From Cupriavidus sp. MP-37 (GTDB taxonomy: Bacteria; Pseudomonadota; Gammaproteobacteria; Burkholderiales; Burkholderiaceae): a stretch of 64,000 bases of DNA. This document shows positions 28,215 through 37,048 of this stretch, in pieces. The stretch's first letter is position 1; every line of letters starts with the position of its first letter. The stretch spans positions 558,001 through 622,000 of the forward strand of contig NZ_CP085344.1 in assembly GCF_020618415.1 (NCBI RefSeq), read 5' to 3'. The translations under genes and the position numbers were made by a program. Under the pieces are notes generated by a model. The model ran no database searches, had not been told where the DNA came from, and saw only the letters and a list, made by a program, of their open reading frames with translations.

Positions 28215-28447
28215 GGCAGGCCTTTTCGCAGGCTCGCGCGCTGGTTTGCACCAAATTGGGGATTTTTGCCCGCATTCCTGTTGCTCCCCGACAACAAAAT
28301 CCGCCGGTAAGCATGGTTTACGCCGAAAAAGCCTTCTGAGGGCCGGGGGGGCTGGCACATAATACGCAGCAGACGTGAATGTAAATGCGTCGCCCAAGCA
28401 CTTGGGCAACCAAGATTTCCCAATCAGTTGACAAGGAAAGTGTCGAT

Positions 28448-29542
28448 ATGAAGATGAAACTGTTTGCTGCTGCCGTCGCCGCTCTGGCCGCTGGTGGCGC
28501 GTATGCCCAGTCGAGCGTGACCCTGTACGGCGTGGCTGACGTCGGCCTCGAATACGTCAGCAAGGCCAACGCTGCCGGCGACGATCTGTTCCGCATGTCG
28601 TCGGGTAACCAGTCCGGTTCGCGCTGGGGCCTGCGTGGCGTGGAAGACCTGGGTGGCGGTCTGAAGGGCGTGTTCGTCCTGGAAAGCGGTTTCGACCTGG
28701 ATGACGGTCGTTCGTCGCAAGGTGGCCGTCTGTTCGGTCGTCAAGCCTACGTCGGTCTGCAAAGCAACTTCGGTTCGCTGCTGCTGGGCCGTCAACAGAC
28801 CGCCTTCTATGACTTCGGTCTGATGTATGACCCGATGGCCATCTCGTCGCGCTACGGTATCCTGGCTCAGGACGCCGCCTTCGCTTCGCGCGCTGACAAC
28901 ACCGTCAAGTACATCGGCAAGTTCGGTGGCCTGACCGCTTCGGCCTTCTACAGCTTCAACAACAACGGCCAGGAAGTCGCCGGCGCCTTCCGCCGCGGCC
29001 AAGAGTACGGCGCGCTGCTGAGCTACGCAGCTGGCCCGCTGTCGATCGGCGCAGCCTACGACGAAGCCCACGGCACCACCGTCGGCCCCGTCACTGCTCC
29101 CGTCGACGCAAGCGGTCAGCGTATCCGCCGCGCCACCGTGGGTGCCAACTACGCCTTCGGCCCGGCCAAGGTCTACGCTGGCTACCGTTGGGCCAAGGCT
29201 GCCGACGGCGCAAGCCTGCCGGGCCAGGTCGCTACGACCGCCAACCCGGGTGCCATCAACGGTACCTCCAACCTGTACTGGCTGGGTCTGGGTTACCAGC
29301 TGACCCCGGCGTTCTCGCTGTCGGGCGCTGCGTACTACCAAGACTTCCGCAAGAGCGACGCGGATCCGTGGCAATTCGTCGTGACCGCCGACTACGCGCT
29401 GTCGAAGCGTACCGACGTGTACACCTCGCTGTCGTACGCTCTGAACGACAACGGTTCGCTGCTGGGCGTGAACGGCTTCAACACCGTTCAGGCTGGCAAG
29501 GACCAGTTCGGTGCTGTGGTTGGTCTGCGTCACAAGTTCTAA
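28448..29542 (+). CDS. Gram-negative general porin
   Basis: Outer-membrane 16-strand beta-barrel porin of the beta-proteobacterial OmpC/Porin_4 family. 364 aa with a signal peptide (MKMKLFAAAVAALAAGGAYA then Q), the typical first strand SSVTLYGVADVGLEY, the RWGLRGVEDLGGGLKGVFVLE block, GRQAYVGLQSNFGSLLLGRQ, and a final strand ending in His-Lys-Phe; the terminal Phe is needed for BAM recognition. aaggaa (28433-28438) supports ATG 28448; codon use is strikingly biased toward gcc/ggt/ctg as in highly expressed genes. Followed by an intrinsic terminator, so monocistronic. Confidence 0.94.
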   Translation: MKMKLFAAAVAALAAGGAYAQSSVTLYGVADVGLEYVSKANAAGDDLFRMSSGNQSGSRWGLRGVEDLGGGLKGVFVLESGFDLDDGRSSQGGRLFGRQAYVGLQSNFGSLLLGRQQTAFYDFGLMYDPMAISSRYGILAQDAAFASRADNTVKYIGKFGGLTASAFYSFNNNGQEVAGAFRRGQEYGALLSYAAGPLSIGAAYDEAHGTTVGPVTAPVDASGQRIRRATVGANYAFGPAKVYAGYRWAKAADGASLPGQVATTANPGAINGTSNLYWLGLGYQLTPAFSLSGAAYYQDFRKSDADPWQFVVTADYALSKRTDVYTSLSYALNDNGSLLGVNGFNTVQAGKDQFGAVVGLRHKF

Positions 29543-29581
29543 TCTGACGCGGGTGCAAGCCCGTATCAGGTTGGCTTGAAA

Positions 29582-29617
29582 AACGCCGGCATCCGCAAGG
29601 ATGCCGGCGTTTTCTTT
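29582..29617 (+). terminator. Intrinsic terminator of the porin gene
   Basis: Perfect stem aacgccggcat / atgccggcgtt with a short loop (ccgcaagg) followed by tttcttttg. Confidence 0.92.
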
Positions 29618-29618
29618 T

Positions 29619-29915
29619 GTGCCATGAGGTGGCGCGGAAATGCGCGAGTGCCTGGTCTCTCCCGCGTCATGTGGCATGTGAACCGCCACGGGGTTGTCCT
29701 TACCTTCGCGGTGCCCTCCGCCTGTCGCGCATGCCTGCCGTCGGGACAGGGGCCGCCGCGCAAGCCGCACGCCAGCCACGCAAAGACTGACCAGCGCCGG
29801 ATTCCCGAGTCGTAGTTGATGCCGCCAGGCATGACACGGTCGCGGTCGCGAAGCCGGACGCAAGTCGACGTCCCGCTCTCGCCGCCACCTCCCAGCCGGC
29901 GGGCGTGGCAGCCAT
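29619..29915. other. Gene-free intergenic stretch
   Basis: Lies between two terminators. No reading frame with convincing coding character and no repeat seen; only small arbitrary ORFs. Confidence 0.6.
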
Positions 29916-29946
29916 AAAAAAACCCGCCATCGCTGGCGGGTTTTGC
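29916..29946 (-). terminator. Intrinsic terminator of the HtrA-type protease gene
   Basis: Stem aacccgcca / tggcgggtt with loop tcgc, flanked by an A-run on the plus strand (29916-29922), i.e. a T-run on the minus-strand transcript that leaves the protease gene. Confidence 0.88.
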
Positions 29947-29972
29947 TTGCTCCGGCACGGGCAACGCCGGAC

Positions 29973-31166
29973 TTACTCTTCCTCTTCAAACGGCAGCGAG
30001 CGCCGCGGCGGCGGGGGCCGCTTGCCGATGGTGACCGTCAGGTCCGTCGGCTTGCCGCGGCGGATCACCGTCATCTTGATGTCCACGCCTGGCTTGAGCT
30101 GCGCAATGGCATTGAGGAGCGCCGTGGTGTCGGTGATCGACAAGCCATCCACCTTGGTCAGCACATCGCCGGGCCGCACGCCGGCCTTGTCCGCCGGGCC
30201 ACCCTGGACCACCGCGGCGATCAGTGCGCCTTCCTTGGCATCGAGCCCAAACGATTCGGCAATTTCCGGTGTCATGTCCTGCGGCTCGACGCCGATCCAG
30301 CCGCGCGTCACGCTGCCGGTCGAGATAATCGACTCCATCACCTGCTTGGCCGTCGATACCGGAATGGCGAAGCCGATACCCAGCGAGCCGCCCGAGCGCG
30401 AGTAGATCGCCGTGTTGATGCCCAGCAGGTTGCCCTGCGCATCGACCAGCGCACCGCCCGAATTGCCCGGATTGATCGCGGCGTCGGTCTGGATGAAGTT
30501 TTCGAAGGTATTGATGCCCAGATGACTGCGCCCCAGCGCCGACACGATGCCCATCGTCACGGTCTGGCCCACGCCGAACGGGTTGCCGATGGCCAGCACT
30601 ACATCGCCCACCTTGACGTTCTCGAGCCGCCCCAGCGTGATCGCGGGCAGGTCCTTGAGCGTCACCTTCAGCACCGCCAGATCCGTCTCCGGGTCCGAGC
30701 CGACCACCTTGGCATTGGCCTTGCGGCCATCGGTCAGCGCGATCTCGATCTCGTCGGCGCCGTCGACCACGTGGTGGTTGGTTAGAATGTAACCCTCGGC
30801 ACTGACAATCACGCCTGATCCCAGGCTCGACACCGGCTCCTGCCGTTCCGGCAGGCGGTCGCCAAAGAAGAAGCGGAACCACGGATCCTCGGCCTGCGGA
30901 TTGGGCGAGCGCTTGTTGCCGTTCTTGCTGGTAAAGATATTGACCACCGCCGGCATGGCGGACTGGGCGGCCTCACTGTAAGACCCTTCGGCGGCAGGGC
31001 CGGACACGTTGGGCACGACTTCCTTGAGCGCCACGATGGGCGACCCGGACTGGACCGCGACGCGCCCCCTCTGCAGCCATTCAGGCTTGAGCGTTGCCAC
31101 GACGAACCAGACCGCCAGCACGACGGTGACAGCCTGGGCAAAGAACAGCCAAAAGCGCCGCAACAT
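29973..31166 (-). CDS. Membrane-anchored HtrA/Deg family serine protease
   Basis: Periplasmic trypsin-like protease with one PDZ domain, resembling DegS/AlgW-type envelope-stress sensors. From ATG 31166: N-terminal anchor helix (about 6-25), catalytic His132 in TNHHVV, Asp162 in ETDLAVLKV, Ser236 in [11 protein letters not shown], then a PDZ domain from about 275 with [10 protein letters not shown] and [20 protein letters not shown]. 397 aa; the single PDZ favours DegS-like over DegP-like. An upstream in-frame start at 31196 would overlap the divergent Nif3 gene and put ten polar residues before the anchor. The two start codons are only 20 nt apart, so the promoters must overlap the genes. 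Confidence 0.92.
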   Translation of the reverse strand: MLRRFWLFFAQAVTVVLAVWFVVATLKPEWLQRGRVAVQSGSPIVALKEVVPNVSGPAAEGSYSEAAQSAMPAVVNIFTSKNGNKRSPNPQAEDPWFRFFFGDRLPERQEPVSSLGSGVIVSAEGYILTNHHVVDGADEIEIALTDGRKANAKVVGSDPETDLAVLKVTLKDLPAITLGRLENVKVGDVVLAIGNPFGVGQTVTMGIVSALGRSHLGINTFENFIQTDAAINPGNSGGALVDAQGNLLGINTAIYSRSGGSLGIGFAIPVSTAKQVMESIISTGSVTRGWIGVEPQDMTPEIAESFGLDAKEGALIAAVVQGGPADKAGVRPGDVLTKVDGLSITDTTALLNAIAQLKPGVDIKMTVIRRGKPTDLTVTIGKRPPPPRRSLPFEEEE

Positions 31167-31186
31167 ATTGGAGTTTTGAGCAGAAA

Positions 31187-31933
31187 ATGAAAACAAAAGA
31201 GCTTGAATTGTACTTGAACGACCTGTTGGAAGTTTCCCGTTACAAGGACTATTGTCCCAACGGGCTGCAAGTGCAAGGTCGCTCGGAGATCACACACGTG
31301 GTGACCGGCGTGACGGCAAGCCTGGCGCTGATCGACGCCGCCGTCGAGGCCGGCGCCGACGCCATCCTCGTGCATCACGGTTATTTCTGGAAAAACGAGG
31401 ATGCGCGCGTGGTCGGGCAGAAGCATGCGCGCCTGAAGCGCCTGCTCGGGGCGGACGTCAATCTGTTCGCCTACCACTTGCCGCTGGATAATCACCCGGA
31501 ATTCGGCAATAACGCCCAGCTTGGCCTGCAACTCGGCTTCACTCCCACCGGCCGCTTCAGCGATGACCAGCTCGGCTGGACCGGTACGCTGCCCGCGCCG
31601 ATGCCGCTTGCCGCGCTGGCTGCGCATGTCGGCGGCGTGCTCGGCCGCGAACCGCTGGCGATCGGCGCGCCGGAGCAGATGATCCGCACCGTCGGCTGGT
31701 GCACGGGCGGGGCGCAAGGGTATTTCGATGCCGCGGTGGCTGCGGGAGTCGATGCTTATCTGAGCGGCGAAGTTTCGGAGCAGACCACGCACCTGGCACG
31801 CGAGAGCGGCGTGGCGTATCTGGCGGCGGGCCATCATGCGACCGAACGCTATGGCATTCGCTCGCTGGGCGAGCATGTGGCCGAACGCTTCGGCCTGCGC
31901 CATACCTTTATTGATATTCCGAATCCGGTCTGA
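31187..31933 (+). CDS. Nif3-family dinuclear metal-centre protein
   Basis: YbgI/NIF3-family protein, 248 aa, with a conserved two-metal site; molecular role is unsettled (GTP cyclohydrolase I type 2-like annotation is common but not proven). Seen: [21 protein letters not shown] with metal His residues, [16 protein letters not shown], and the C-terminal [19 protein letters not shown]. Divergent from the protease gene and ended by a terminator shared with mscL. Confidence 0.92.
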   Translation: MKTKELELYLNDLLEVSRYKDYCPNGLQVQGRSEITHVVTGVTASLALIDAAVEAGADAILVHHGYFWKNEDARVVGQKHARLKRLLGADVNLFAYHLPLDNHPEFGNNAQLGLQLGFTPTGRFSDDQLGWTGTLPAPMPLAALAAHVGGVLGREPLAIGAPEQMIRTVGWCTGGAQGYFDAAVAAGVDAYLSGEVSEQTTHLARESGVAYLAAGHHATERYGIRSLGEHVAERFGLRHTFIDIPNPV

Positions 31934-31947
31934 TCTGACAAAAAAAC

Positions 31948-31972
31948 AAAACGGCCCCAGCGGGGCCGTTTT
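31948..31972. terminator. Bidirectional terminator between the Nif3 gene and mscL
   Basis: Stem aaacggcccc / ggggccgttt with an A-run on one side and TTTT on the other; the genes converge on it. Confidence 0.88.
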
Positions 31973-31989
31973 ATCGTTCGGGATTCGAG

Positions 31990-32415
31990 TCAGCGGGTCT
32001 TCAGGCTGTCGCGGATTTCGCGCAGCAGCACGACTTCCTCGGGCGGAGCGGCGGGCGGCGGCGGCGGTTCTGCGGCACGCATCCGGTTGAAGGCGCGCAC
32101 CATCAGAAAGATGATGAAGGCCAGGATGATGAAGTTGACGACGATGGTCAGGAAATTGCCGTAGGCAAATACCGGTACGCCGGCCTTCTTCAAGGCATCG
32201 AGCGTCAGCGGTGTCCCGGGAGGGGGATCCGCCAGAGCAATGAACATGCTGGAGAAATCCAGCTTGCCCACAACCCGGCCCACCAACGGCATGATCAGGT
32301 CGTTGACCACCGAATCCACGATCTTGCCGAAGGCCGCGCCGATGATCACACCGACAGCCAGGTCGATGACGTTGCCGCGTACGGCGAAGGTTCTGAATTC
32401 CGAGATCATGCCCAT
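31990..32415 (-). CDS. mscL: Large-conductance mechanosensitive channel
   Basis: Pentameric inner-membrane safety valve opened by membrane tension on hypo-osmotic shock. 141 aa. Seen: [20 protein letters not shown] (amphipathic N-helix and start of TM1), [20 protein letters not shown], then TM2 [20 protein letters not shown] and a cytoplasmic proline/glutamate-rich helix. The start at 32415 is set by aaggagaa a few bases upstream; a longer frame to 32481 has no such site. Confidence 0.95.
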   Translation of the reverse strand: MGMISEFRTFAVRGNVIDLAVGVIIGAAFGKIVDSVVNDLIMPLVGRVVGKLDFSSMFIALADPPPGTPLTLDALKKAGVPVFAYGNFLTIVVNFIILAFIIFLMVRAFNRMRAAEPPPPPAAPPEEVVLLREIRDSLKTR

Positions 32416-32629
32416 GGGGGGTTCTCCTTCTTGTGGCGATGGGTGAACGGTTTCAAGCTGGAAGCCTGCCGCATCACTCACCGGAAATCAAGCATGCAGG
32501 CGGACTTCCGGGATGCATGTCCGATAATCGCGCGAGGCCGTGGCATTTTCTGCCTATCTAGTGCGCAGGTGTCTAAGGTACACTTTATGGTTGACGCAAA
32601 ATCTAAATTGACTTCCCCTGGGGTTTGGA

Positions 32630-33247
32630 ATGAGTGACCAGCAAGACGTGAAGAGCGTGGATAAAGGTCGCCGCAATTGGTTGATCGCGACATCCGTCGC
32701 TGGCGGCGTCGGAGGCGTGGCGGTAGCGGTTCCTTTCGTCAGTACCTTTGCACCATCGGAGAAGGCCAAGGCCGCGGGTGCCCCAGTCGAGGCGGATATC
32801 GGCGCCCTGAAGCCGGGCGAGATGATGACCGTCGAGTGGCGCGGCAAACCGGTCTGGATCATGCGGCGCACGGAGGAGCAACTGGCGTCGCTGAAGAAGA
32901 CGGACGGCGAAGTGGCCGATCCCAATTCCGAAATCCCGTTCACCATGCAGACGCCCGAGTACTGCAAGAACGAAACCCGTTCGCGTCCCGAGCACAAGGA
33001 CGTGCTGGTGGTAGTGGGCATCTGTTCCCATCTCGGCTGTTCTCCGTCGGGCCCCTTCGCCCCCGGTGCCAATCCTCAGCTCGGCGCTGATCCCGGTTTC
33101 CTCTGCCCCTGCCACGGCTCGACCTTCGACCTGGCCGGGCGCGTCTTCAAGAACAAGCCGGCTCCGCAGAATCTCGATGTTCCCCCCTACCAGTTCCTGT
33201 CCGACAGCAAGATCGTGATCGGCAAGGACGAGAAAGGAGAAGCCTGA
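32630..33247 (+). CDS. petA: Ubiquinol-cytochrome c reductase Rieske iron-sulfur subunit
   Basis: 2Fe-2S subunit of the bc1 complex, carrying electrons from ubiquinol to cytochrome c1. 205 aa. Twin-arginine signal-anchor KGRRNWLIATSVAGG at 12-26, so probably exported by the TatABC encoded 5 kb upstream. Cluster ligands C132 and H134 (CSHLGC) and C159 and H162 (CPCHG), with the disulfide pair C137 and C161. First gene of petABC; mscL is divergent. Confidence 0.97.
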   Translation: MSDQQDVKSVDKGRRNWLIATSVAGGVGGVAVAVPFVSTFAPSEKAKAAGAPVEADIGALKPGEMMTVEWRGKPVWIMRRTEEQLASLKKTDGEVADPNSEIPFTMQTPEYCKNETRSRPEHKDVLVVVGICSHLGCSPSGPFAPGANPQLGADPGFLCPCHGSTFDLAGRVFKNKPAPQNLDVPPYQFLSDSKIVIGKDEKGEA

Positions 33248-33249
33248 TC

Positions 33250-34653
33250 ATGGCGGCCGAAAAACAAGTCAAGACGACCGGCCTGCTGGGCTGGATCGAC
33301 GCCCGCTTTCCCGCGACCCAGCTGTGGGAAGACCACCTGTCCCGCTACTACGCGCCGAAGAACTTCAACTTCTGGTATTTCTTCGGTTCGCTGGCGCTGC
33401 TGGTGCTGGTGATCCAGATCGTTACCGGCATCTTCCTGGTGATGAACTACAAGCCGGACGGCACGCTGAACGCCGCCGGCATTCCCGTGGCCTTTGCCAG
33501 CGTGGAATACATCATGCGCGAAGTCCCGTGGGGCTGGCTGGTGCGCTACATGCATTCGACCGGCGCCTCGGCGTTCTTCGTCGTGGTCTACCTGCACATG
33601 TTCCGGGGCCTGCTGTACGGTTCGTACCGCAAGCCGCGCGAGCTGGTCTGGATCTTCGGTTGCCTGATCTTCCTGTGCCTGATGGCCGAAGCCTTCATGG
33701 GCTACCTGCTGCCGTGGGGCCAGATGTCGTACTGGGGCGCCCAGGTGATCGTGAACCTGTTCTCGGCGATTCCGGTGATCGGCCAGGACCTGTCGCTGTT
33801 CATCCGCGGTGACTACGTGGTCAGCGACGCGACCCTGAACCGCTTCTTCTCGTTCCACGTCATCGCCGTGCCGCTGGTGCTGCTGGGCCTGGTGATCGCC
33901 CACATCATCGCGCTGCACGAAGTGGGCTCGAACAACCCGGACGGTGTCGAGATCAAGGCCAAGAAGGACGAAAACGGTATCCCGCTGGACGGCATCCCGT
34001 TCCACCCGTACTACTCGGTGCACGATCTGCTCGGCGTTGGCGGCTTCCTGATCCTGTTCTCGGCCGTGATCTTCTTCTTCCCCGAAGTGGGCGGCTATTT
34101 CCTGGAAGCCAACAACTTCTTCCCGGCTGATCCGCTGAAGACCCCGCCGCATATCGCGCCGGTCTGGTACTTCACGCCGTTCTACTCGATGCTGCGCGCC
34201 ACCACGTCGAACTTCCTGCCGATCCTGTGGGTGTTCTTCGCGCTGCTGCTCGGCATGGTGTTCCTGCGCAGCAAGGATGCGCGCGTGAAGATCGGCGCCA
34301 TCGCCATCGCGGTGATCCTGGCCGTGGGCTTCTACTTCATCGACGCCAAGTTCTGGGGCGTGCTGGTGATGGGCGGCTCGGTGGTGATCCTGTTCTTCCT
34401 GCCGTGGCTCGACTGCTCGCCGGTCAAGTCCATCCGCTATCGTCCCGCTTTCCACAAGACCATCCTGATCGTCTTCGTGGTGGTGTTCCTGGTGCTCGGC
34501 TATCTCGGCGTGCAACCGCCGTCGCCGGTGGGTGAGAAGGTGTCGCAGCTGGGTACGCTGCTGTACTTCGCCTTCTTCCTGACCATGCCGCTGTGGAGCC
34601 GTGTCGGCGAGTTCAAGCCGGTCCCGGAGCGTGTCACGTTCCACCCGCACTGA
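33250..34653 (+). CDS. petB: Cytochrome b of the bc1 complex
   Basis: Eight-helix membrane subunit holding haems bL and bH and the quinone sites. 467 aa, a full-length cytochrome b (not split). Seen: RYMHSTGASAFFVVVYLHMF with haem-ligand histidines, GYLLPWGQMSYWGAQV, FHVIAVPLVLLGLVIAHIIA with the second pair, and the Qo-site PEW-type segment region near PPHIAPVWYFTPFYSMLR (here P-V-W-Y rather than P-E-W-Y, a variant worth noting). ATG lies 2 nt after the petA stop. Confidence 0.96.
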   Translation: MAAEKQVKTTGLLGWIDARFPATQLWEDHLSRYYAPKNFNFWYFFGSLALLVLVIQIVTGIFLVMNYKPDGTLNAAGIPVAFASVEYIMREVPWGWLVRYMHSTGASAFFVVVYLHMFRGLLYGSYRKPRELVWIFGCLIFLCLMAEAFMGYLLPWGQMSYWGAQVIVNLFSAIPVIGQDLSLFIRGDYVVSDATLNRFFSFHVIAVPLVLLGLVIAHIIALHEVGSNNPDGVEIKAKKDENGIPLDGIPFHPYYSVHDLLGVGGFLILFSAVIFFFPEVGGYFLEANNFFPADPLKTPPHIAPVWYFTPFYSMLRATTSNFLPILWVFFALLLGMVFLRSKDARVKIGAIAIAVILAVGFYFIDAKFWGVLVMGGSVVILFFLPWLDCSPVKSIRYRPAFHKTILIVFVVVFLVLGYLGVQPPSPVGEKVSQLGTLLYFAFFLTMPLWSRVGEFKPVPERVTFHPH

Positions 34654-34689
34654 GCGAAGCGAACCCCGACAAGAGCACAAGGACACAAG

Positions 34690-35433
34690 ATGAAAAAGCT
34701 GCTTTCGATCCTCGCGCTGGCCGGCGCCTGCATTGCCGGCGCGCCCGCCATGGCATCCGAGGGGGGCTTCCCCCTCGAGCCGGCGCCGGTGAACACCGCC
34801 GACCTGTCGTCGCTGCAGCGCGGCGCCAAGGTGTTCGTCAACTACTGCCTGAACTGCCACGGCGCATCGATGATGCGCTACAACCGGCTCAAGGACATCG
34901 GCCTGACCGACGACCAGATCCGCGAGAACCTGCTGTTCACCGCGGACAAGGTCGGCGAGACCATGAACATCGCCATGCAGCCGAAGGAAGCCAAGGCCTT
35001 CTTCGGCGCGCAGCCGCCGGACCTGTCGGTGATCGCGCGTGCCCGTGGCGACGACTGGCTCTACACCTACCTGCGCACCTTCTACCGCGACGACAGCCGC
35101 GCCACCGGCTGGAACAACCTGGTGTTCCCGAGCGTCGGCATGCCGCACGTGCTGTGGGAACTGCAGGGCCAGCGCGCCGCCAAGTTCACCGAAGTGGAAG
35201 AACACGGCGAGAAGGTGCACAAGTTCGCCGGCTTCGAGCAACTGAGCCCGGGCAAGCTGAGCAAGGTCGAGTACGACCAGATGACCGCCGACCTCGTCAG
35301 CTTCCTGGACTGGATGGCCGAGCCCGCGCAGAACCACCGCAAGCGCCTGGGCGTCTGGGTGCTGCTGTTCCTGGGCGTGTTCACCGTGTTCGCCTGGCGC
35401 CTGAACGCGGCGTACTGGAAAGACGTGAAGTAA
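34690..35433 (+). CDS. petC: Cytochrome c1
   Basis: Membrane-anchored c-type cytochrome of the bc1 complex. 247 aa: Sec signal peptide (MKKLLSILALAGACIAGAPA), covalent haem motif CLNCH, candidate axial Met in PSVGMPHVLWELQG, and a C-terminal membrane anchor WVLLFLGVFTVFAWRL. Last gene of petABC, followed by a long-stem terminator. Confidence 0.96.
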   Translation: MKKLLSILALAGACIAGAPAMASEGGFPLEPAPVNTADLSSLQRGAKVFVNYCLNCHGASMMRYNRLKDIGLTDDQIRENLLFTADKVGETMNIAMQPKEAKAFFGAQPPDLSVIARARGDDWLYTYLRTFYRDDSRATGWNNLVFPSVGMPHVLWELQGQRAAKFTEVEEHGEKVHKFAGFEQLSPGKLSKVEYDQMTADLVSFLDWMAEPAQNHRKRLGVWVLLFLGVFTVFAWRLNAAYWKDVK

Positions 35434-35469
35434 AAACTGTGACAGGGCCGGATCGGCCCTGATCCAACG

Positions 35470-35519
35470 AGGCCAGGGGCGGTCGCTGCGGAAAGGCAGC
35501 GCCGCCCCTGGCCTTTTTA
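35470..35519 (+). terminator. Intrinsic terminator after petC
   Basis: Long stem aggccaggggcgg / ccgcccctggcct with an inner hairpin (cgctgc..gcagcg) and TTTTTAT after it. Confidence 0.9.
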
Positions 35520-35639
35520 TTGGTGGCAGCCACAAAAAGCGTCGTATTTGCCACTTATTTGCTTTTCGGTAGCCGACTTTGGCAGAATGGCAGACCTTAC
35601 TGTCCGACCCAGCTCCGGCTAAGCCCAAGGAATCCAACC

Positions 35640-36251
35640 ATGATGGTGTTGTATTCGGGTACGACTTGCCCGTTTTCCCAACGTTGCCGCCTTGTCCTGT
35701 TCGAAAAGGGCATGGATTTTGAAATCCGCGACGTCGACCTGTTCAACAAGCCCGAAGATATTTCGGTGATGAACCCGTACGGCCAGGTGCCTATCCTGGT
35801 CGAGCGCGACCTCATCCTGTATGAGTCGAACATCATCAACGAATACATCGACGAGCGCTTCCCGCACCCGCAGCTGATGCCGGCCGATCCGGTCCAGCGC
35901 GCGCGCGCCCGCCTGTTCCTGTTCAACTTCGAAAAGGAACTGTTCACCCACGTCTACACGCTGGAGAACGAAAAGGGCAAGGCCGCGGAAAAGAACCACG
36001 AACGCGCCCGCGCCGCCATCCGCGACCGCCTGACGCAGCTCGCCCCGATCTTCGTCAAGAACAAGTACATGCTGGGCGAAGAGTTTTCGATGCTCGACGT
36101 CGCCATCGCGCCGCTGCTGTGGCGCCTGGACCACTACGGCATCGAGCTGTCGAAAAACGCCGCGCCGCTGCTGAAGTATGCTGAACGCATTTTCAGCCGT
36201 CCGGCGTACATCGAAGCGCTCACCCCGTCCGAAAAGGTGATGCGCCGCTAA
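35640..36251 (+). CDS. sspA: Stringent starvation protein A
   Basis: GST-fold, RNA-polymerase-associated regulator of stationary-phase gene expression. 203 aa. Seen: the thioredoxin-like N-domain VLYSGTTCPFSQRCRLVLFEKG, NPYGQVPILVERDLILYESNIINEY-type region, and the C-terminal helical GST domain with EEFSMLDVAIAPLLWRLDHYGI. Two adjacent ATGs (35640, 35643). Precedes sspB in one unit. Confidence 0.95.
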   Translation: MMVLYSGTTCPFSQRCRLVLFEKGMDFEIRDVDLFNKPEDISVMNPYGQVPILVERDLILYESNIINEYIDERFPHPQLMPADPVQRARARLFLFNFEKELFTHVYTLENEKGKAAEKNHERARAAIRDRLTQLAPIFVKNKYMLGEEFSMLDVAIAPLLWRLDHYGIELSKNAAPLLKYAERIFSRPAYIEALTPSEKVMRR

Positions 36252-36308
36252 CCGGCACCGGCCCGACGGCATCCGCCCTCGGGCCCTCGCGGCGCCATTG
36301 GAAGCACA

Positions 36309-36797
36309 ATGCCTGAAACCTCCACCAAGCCTTACCTGATCCGCGCCATCTACGAATGGTGCACGGACAACGGCTTCACGCCGTACATCGCCGTCTTCGT
36401 CGACGCCAACACCAACGTGCCGCGCGAGTTCGTCAAGAACAACGAGATCGTGCTCAACGTCAGCTTCGACGCCACCAGCGGCCTGGACATGGGCAACGAG
36501 TGGATCACCTTCAGCGCACGCTTCGGCGGTGTCTCGCGCAAGATCGACGTGCCCGTCGAGAACGTGCTGGCCATCTACGCCCGCGAGAACGGGCAAGGCA
36601 TGGCTTTCCCGGTCGAACGCAGCATGCCGGAAACGCAGGCCGCCACCGAACGCGAAAACAACCCGCCGCCCAAGCTCGCCCCGGTGGAAGCCGAAACCCC
36701 GGCAACCCCCGGCGACACCGGTCCCGGCGACGACGACACGCCGCCCCCGGTGCCCCGCATCGGCGGCAAGAAGCCTGCACTGAAAGTGGTGAAGTAA
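36309..36797 (+). CDS. sspB: ClpXP protease specificity-enhancing factor
   Basis: Adaptor that delivers ssrA-tagged peptides to ClpXP. 162 aa: a folded domain to about residue 105 (RAIYEWCTDNGFTPYIAVFV, VPREFVKNNEIVLNVS) followed by a disordered acidic/proline-rich linker and the basic tip RIGGKKPALKVVK, the expected ClpX-docking tail. Overlap and order with sspA are standard. The tRNA gene follows within 55 nt. Confidence 0.95.
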   Translation: MPETSTKPYLIRAIYEWCTDNGFTPYIAVFVDANTNVPREFVKNNEIVLNVSFDATSGLDMGNEWITFSARFGGVSRKIDVPVENVLAIYARENGQGMAFPVERSMPETQAATERENNPPPKLAPVEAETPATPGDTGPGDDDTPPPVPRIGGKKPALKVVK

Positions 36798-36849
36798 GCC
36801 ATCCCAAAGCCGACCGCAATGCAGTAGAATCGCGGTCTGCACCAGACAT

Positions 36850-36925
36850 GCCGGCTTAGCTCATCAGGTAGAGCAGTTGATTTGTAATCATCAGGTGGCG
36901 GGTTCGAGTCCTGCAGCCGGCACCA
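36850..36925 (+). tRNA. tRNA-Thr(TGT)
   Basis: 76-nt cloverleaf with encoded CCA: acceptor gccggct / agccggc, D-loop tagctcatcaggtagagca, anticodon loop with TGT at 36883-36885 and T-loop gttcgagtc. Its 3' half is the left attachment core of the integrative element and is duplicated at 43852-43891. A tagaat at 36825-36830 could be its -10 box. Confidence 0.95.
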
Positions 36926-36926
36926 A
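36887..36926 (+). repeat. attL, 3' half of tRNA-Thr
   Basis: 40 bp identical to attR: begins atcatcaggtggcgggttcg and runs through the CCA end plus one A. Lies inside the functional tRNA gene. Confidence 0.88.
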
Positions 36927-36934
36927 AGAATTCA

Positions 36935-36972
36935 AGGGGTTACGCGAATTTTGCGTGGCCCTTTGCTTTTTT
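36935..36972 (+). terminator. Terminator after tRNA-Thr, element-borne
   Basis: Stem aggggttacgc / gcgtggccct with loop gaatttt, ending in TTTTTT (36967-36972). Related in sequence to the terminator beyond attR (43902-43937), so the element seems to supply a replacement for the displaced native terminator. Confidence 0.75.
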
Positions 36973-37048
36973 GAGTGGCGAAAAGTACAGTTTCGGTACA
37001 CCCCGGCGCCGTCATTGGCCGTACCGTCGTCGACAACTGTGCTTCTCC

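Noticed and set aside
28424..29989. 521-aa minus-strand ORF opposite the porin
   Set aside because: Shadow of the porin gene and the two terminators; no recognisable family.
33187..35637. 816-aa minus-strand ORF opposite petBC
   Set aside because: Antisense shadow of petB and petC; low-complexity H/R/Q/D protein with no start signal.
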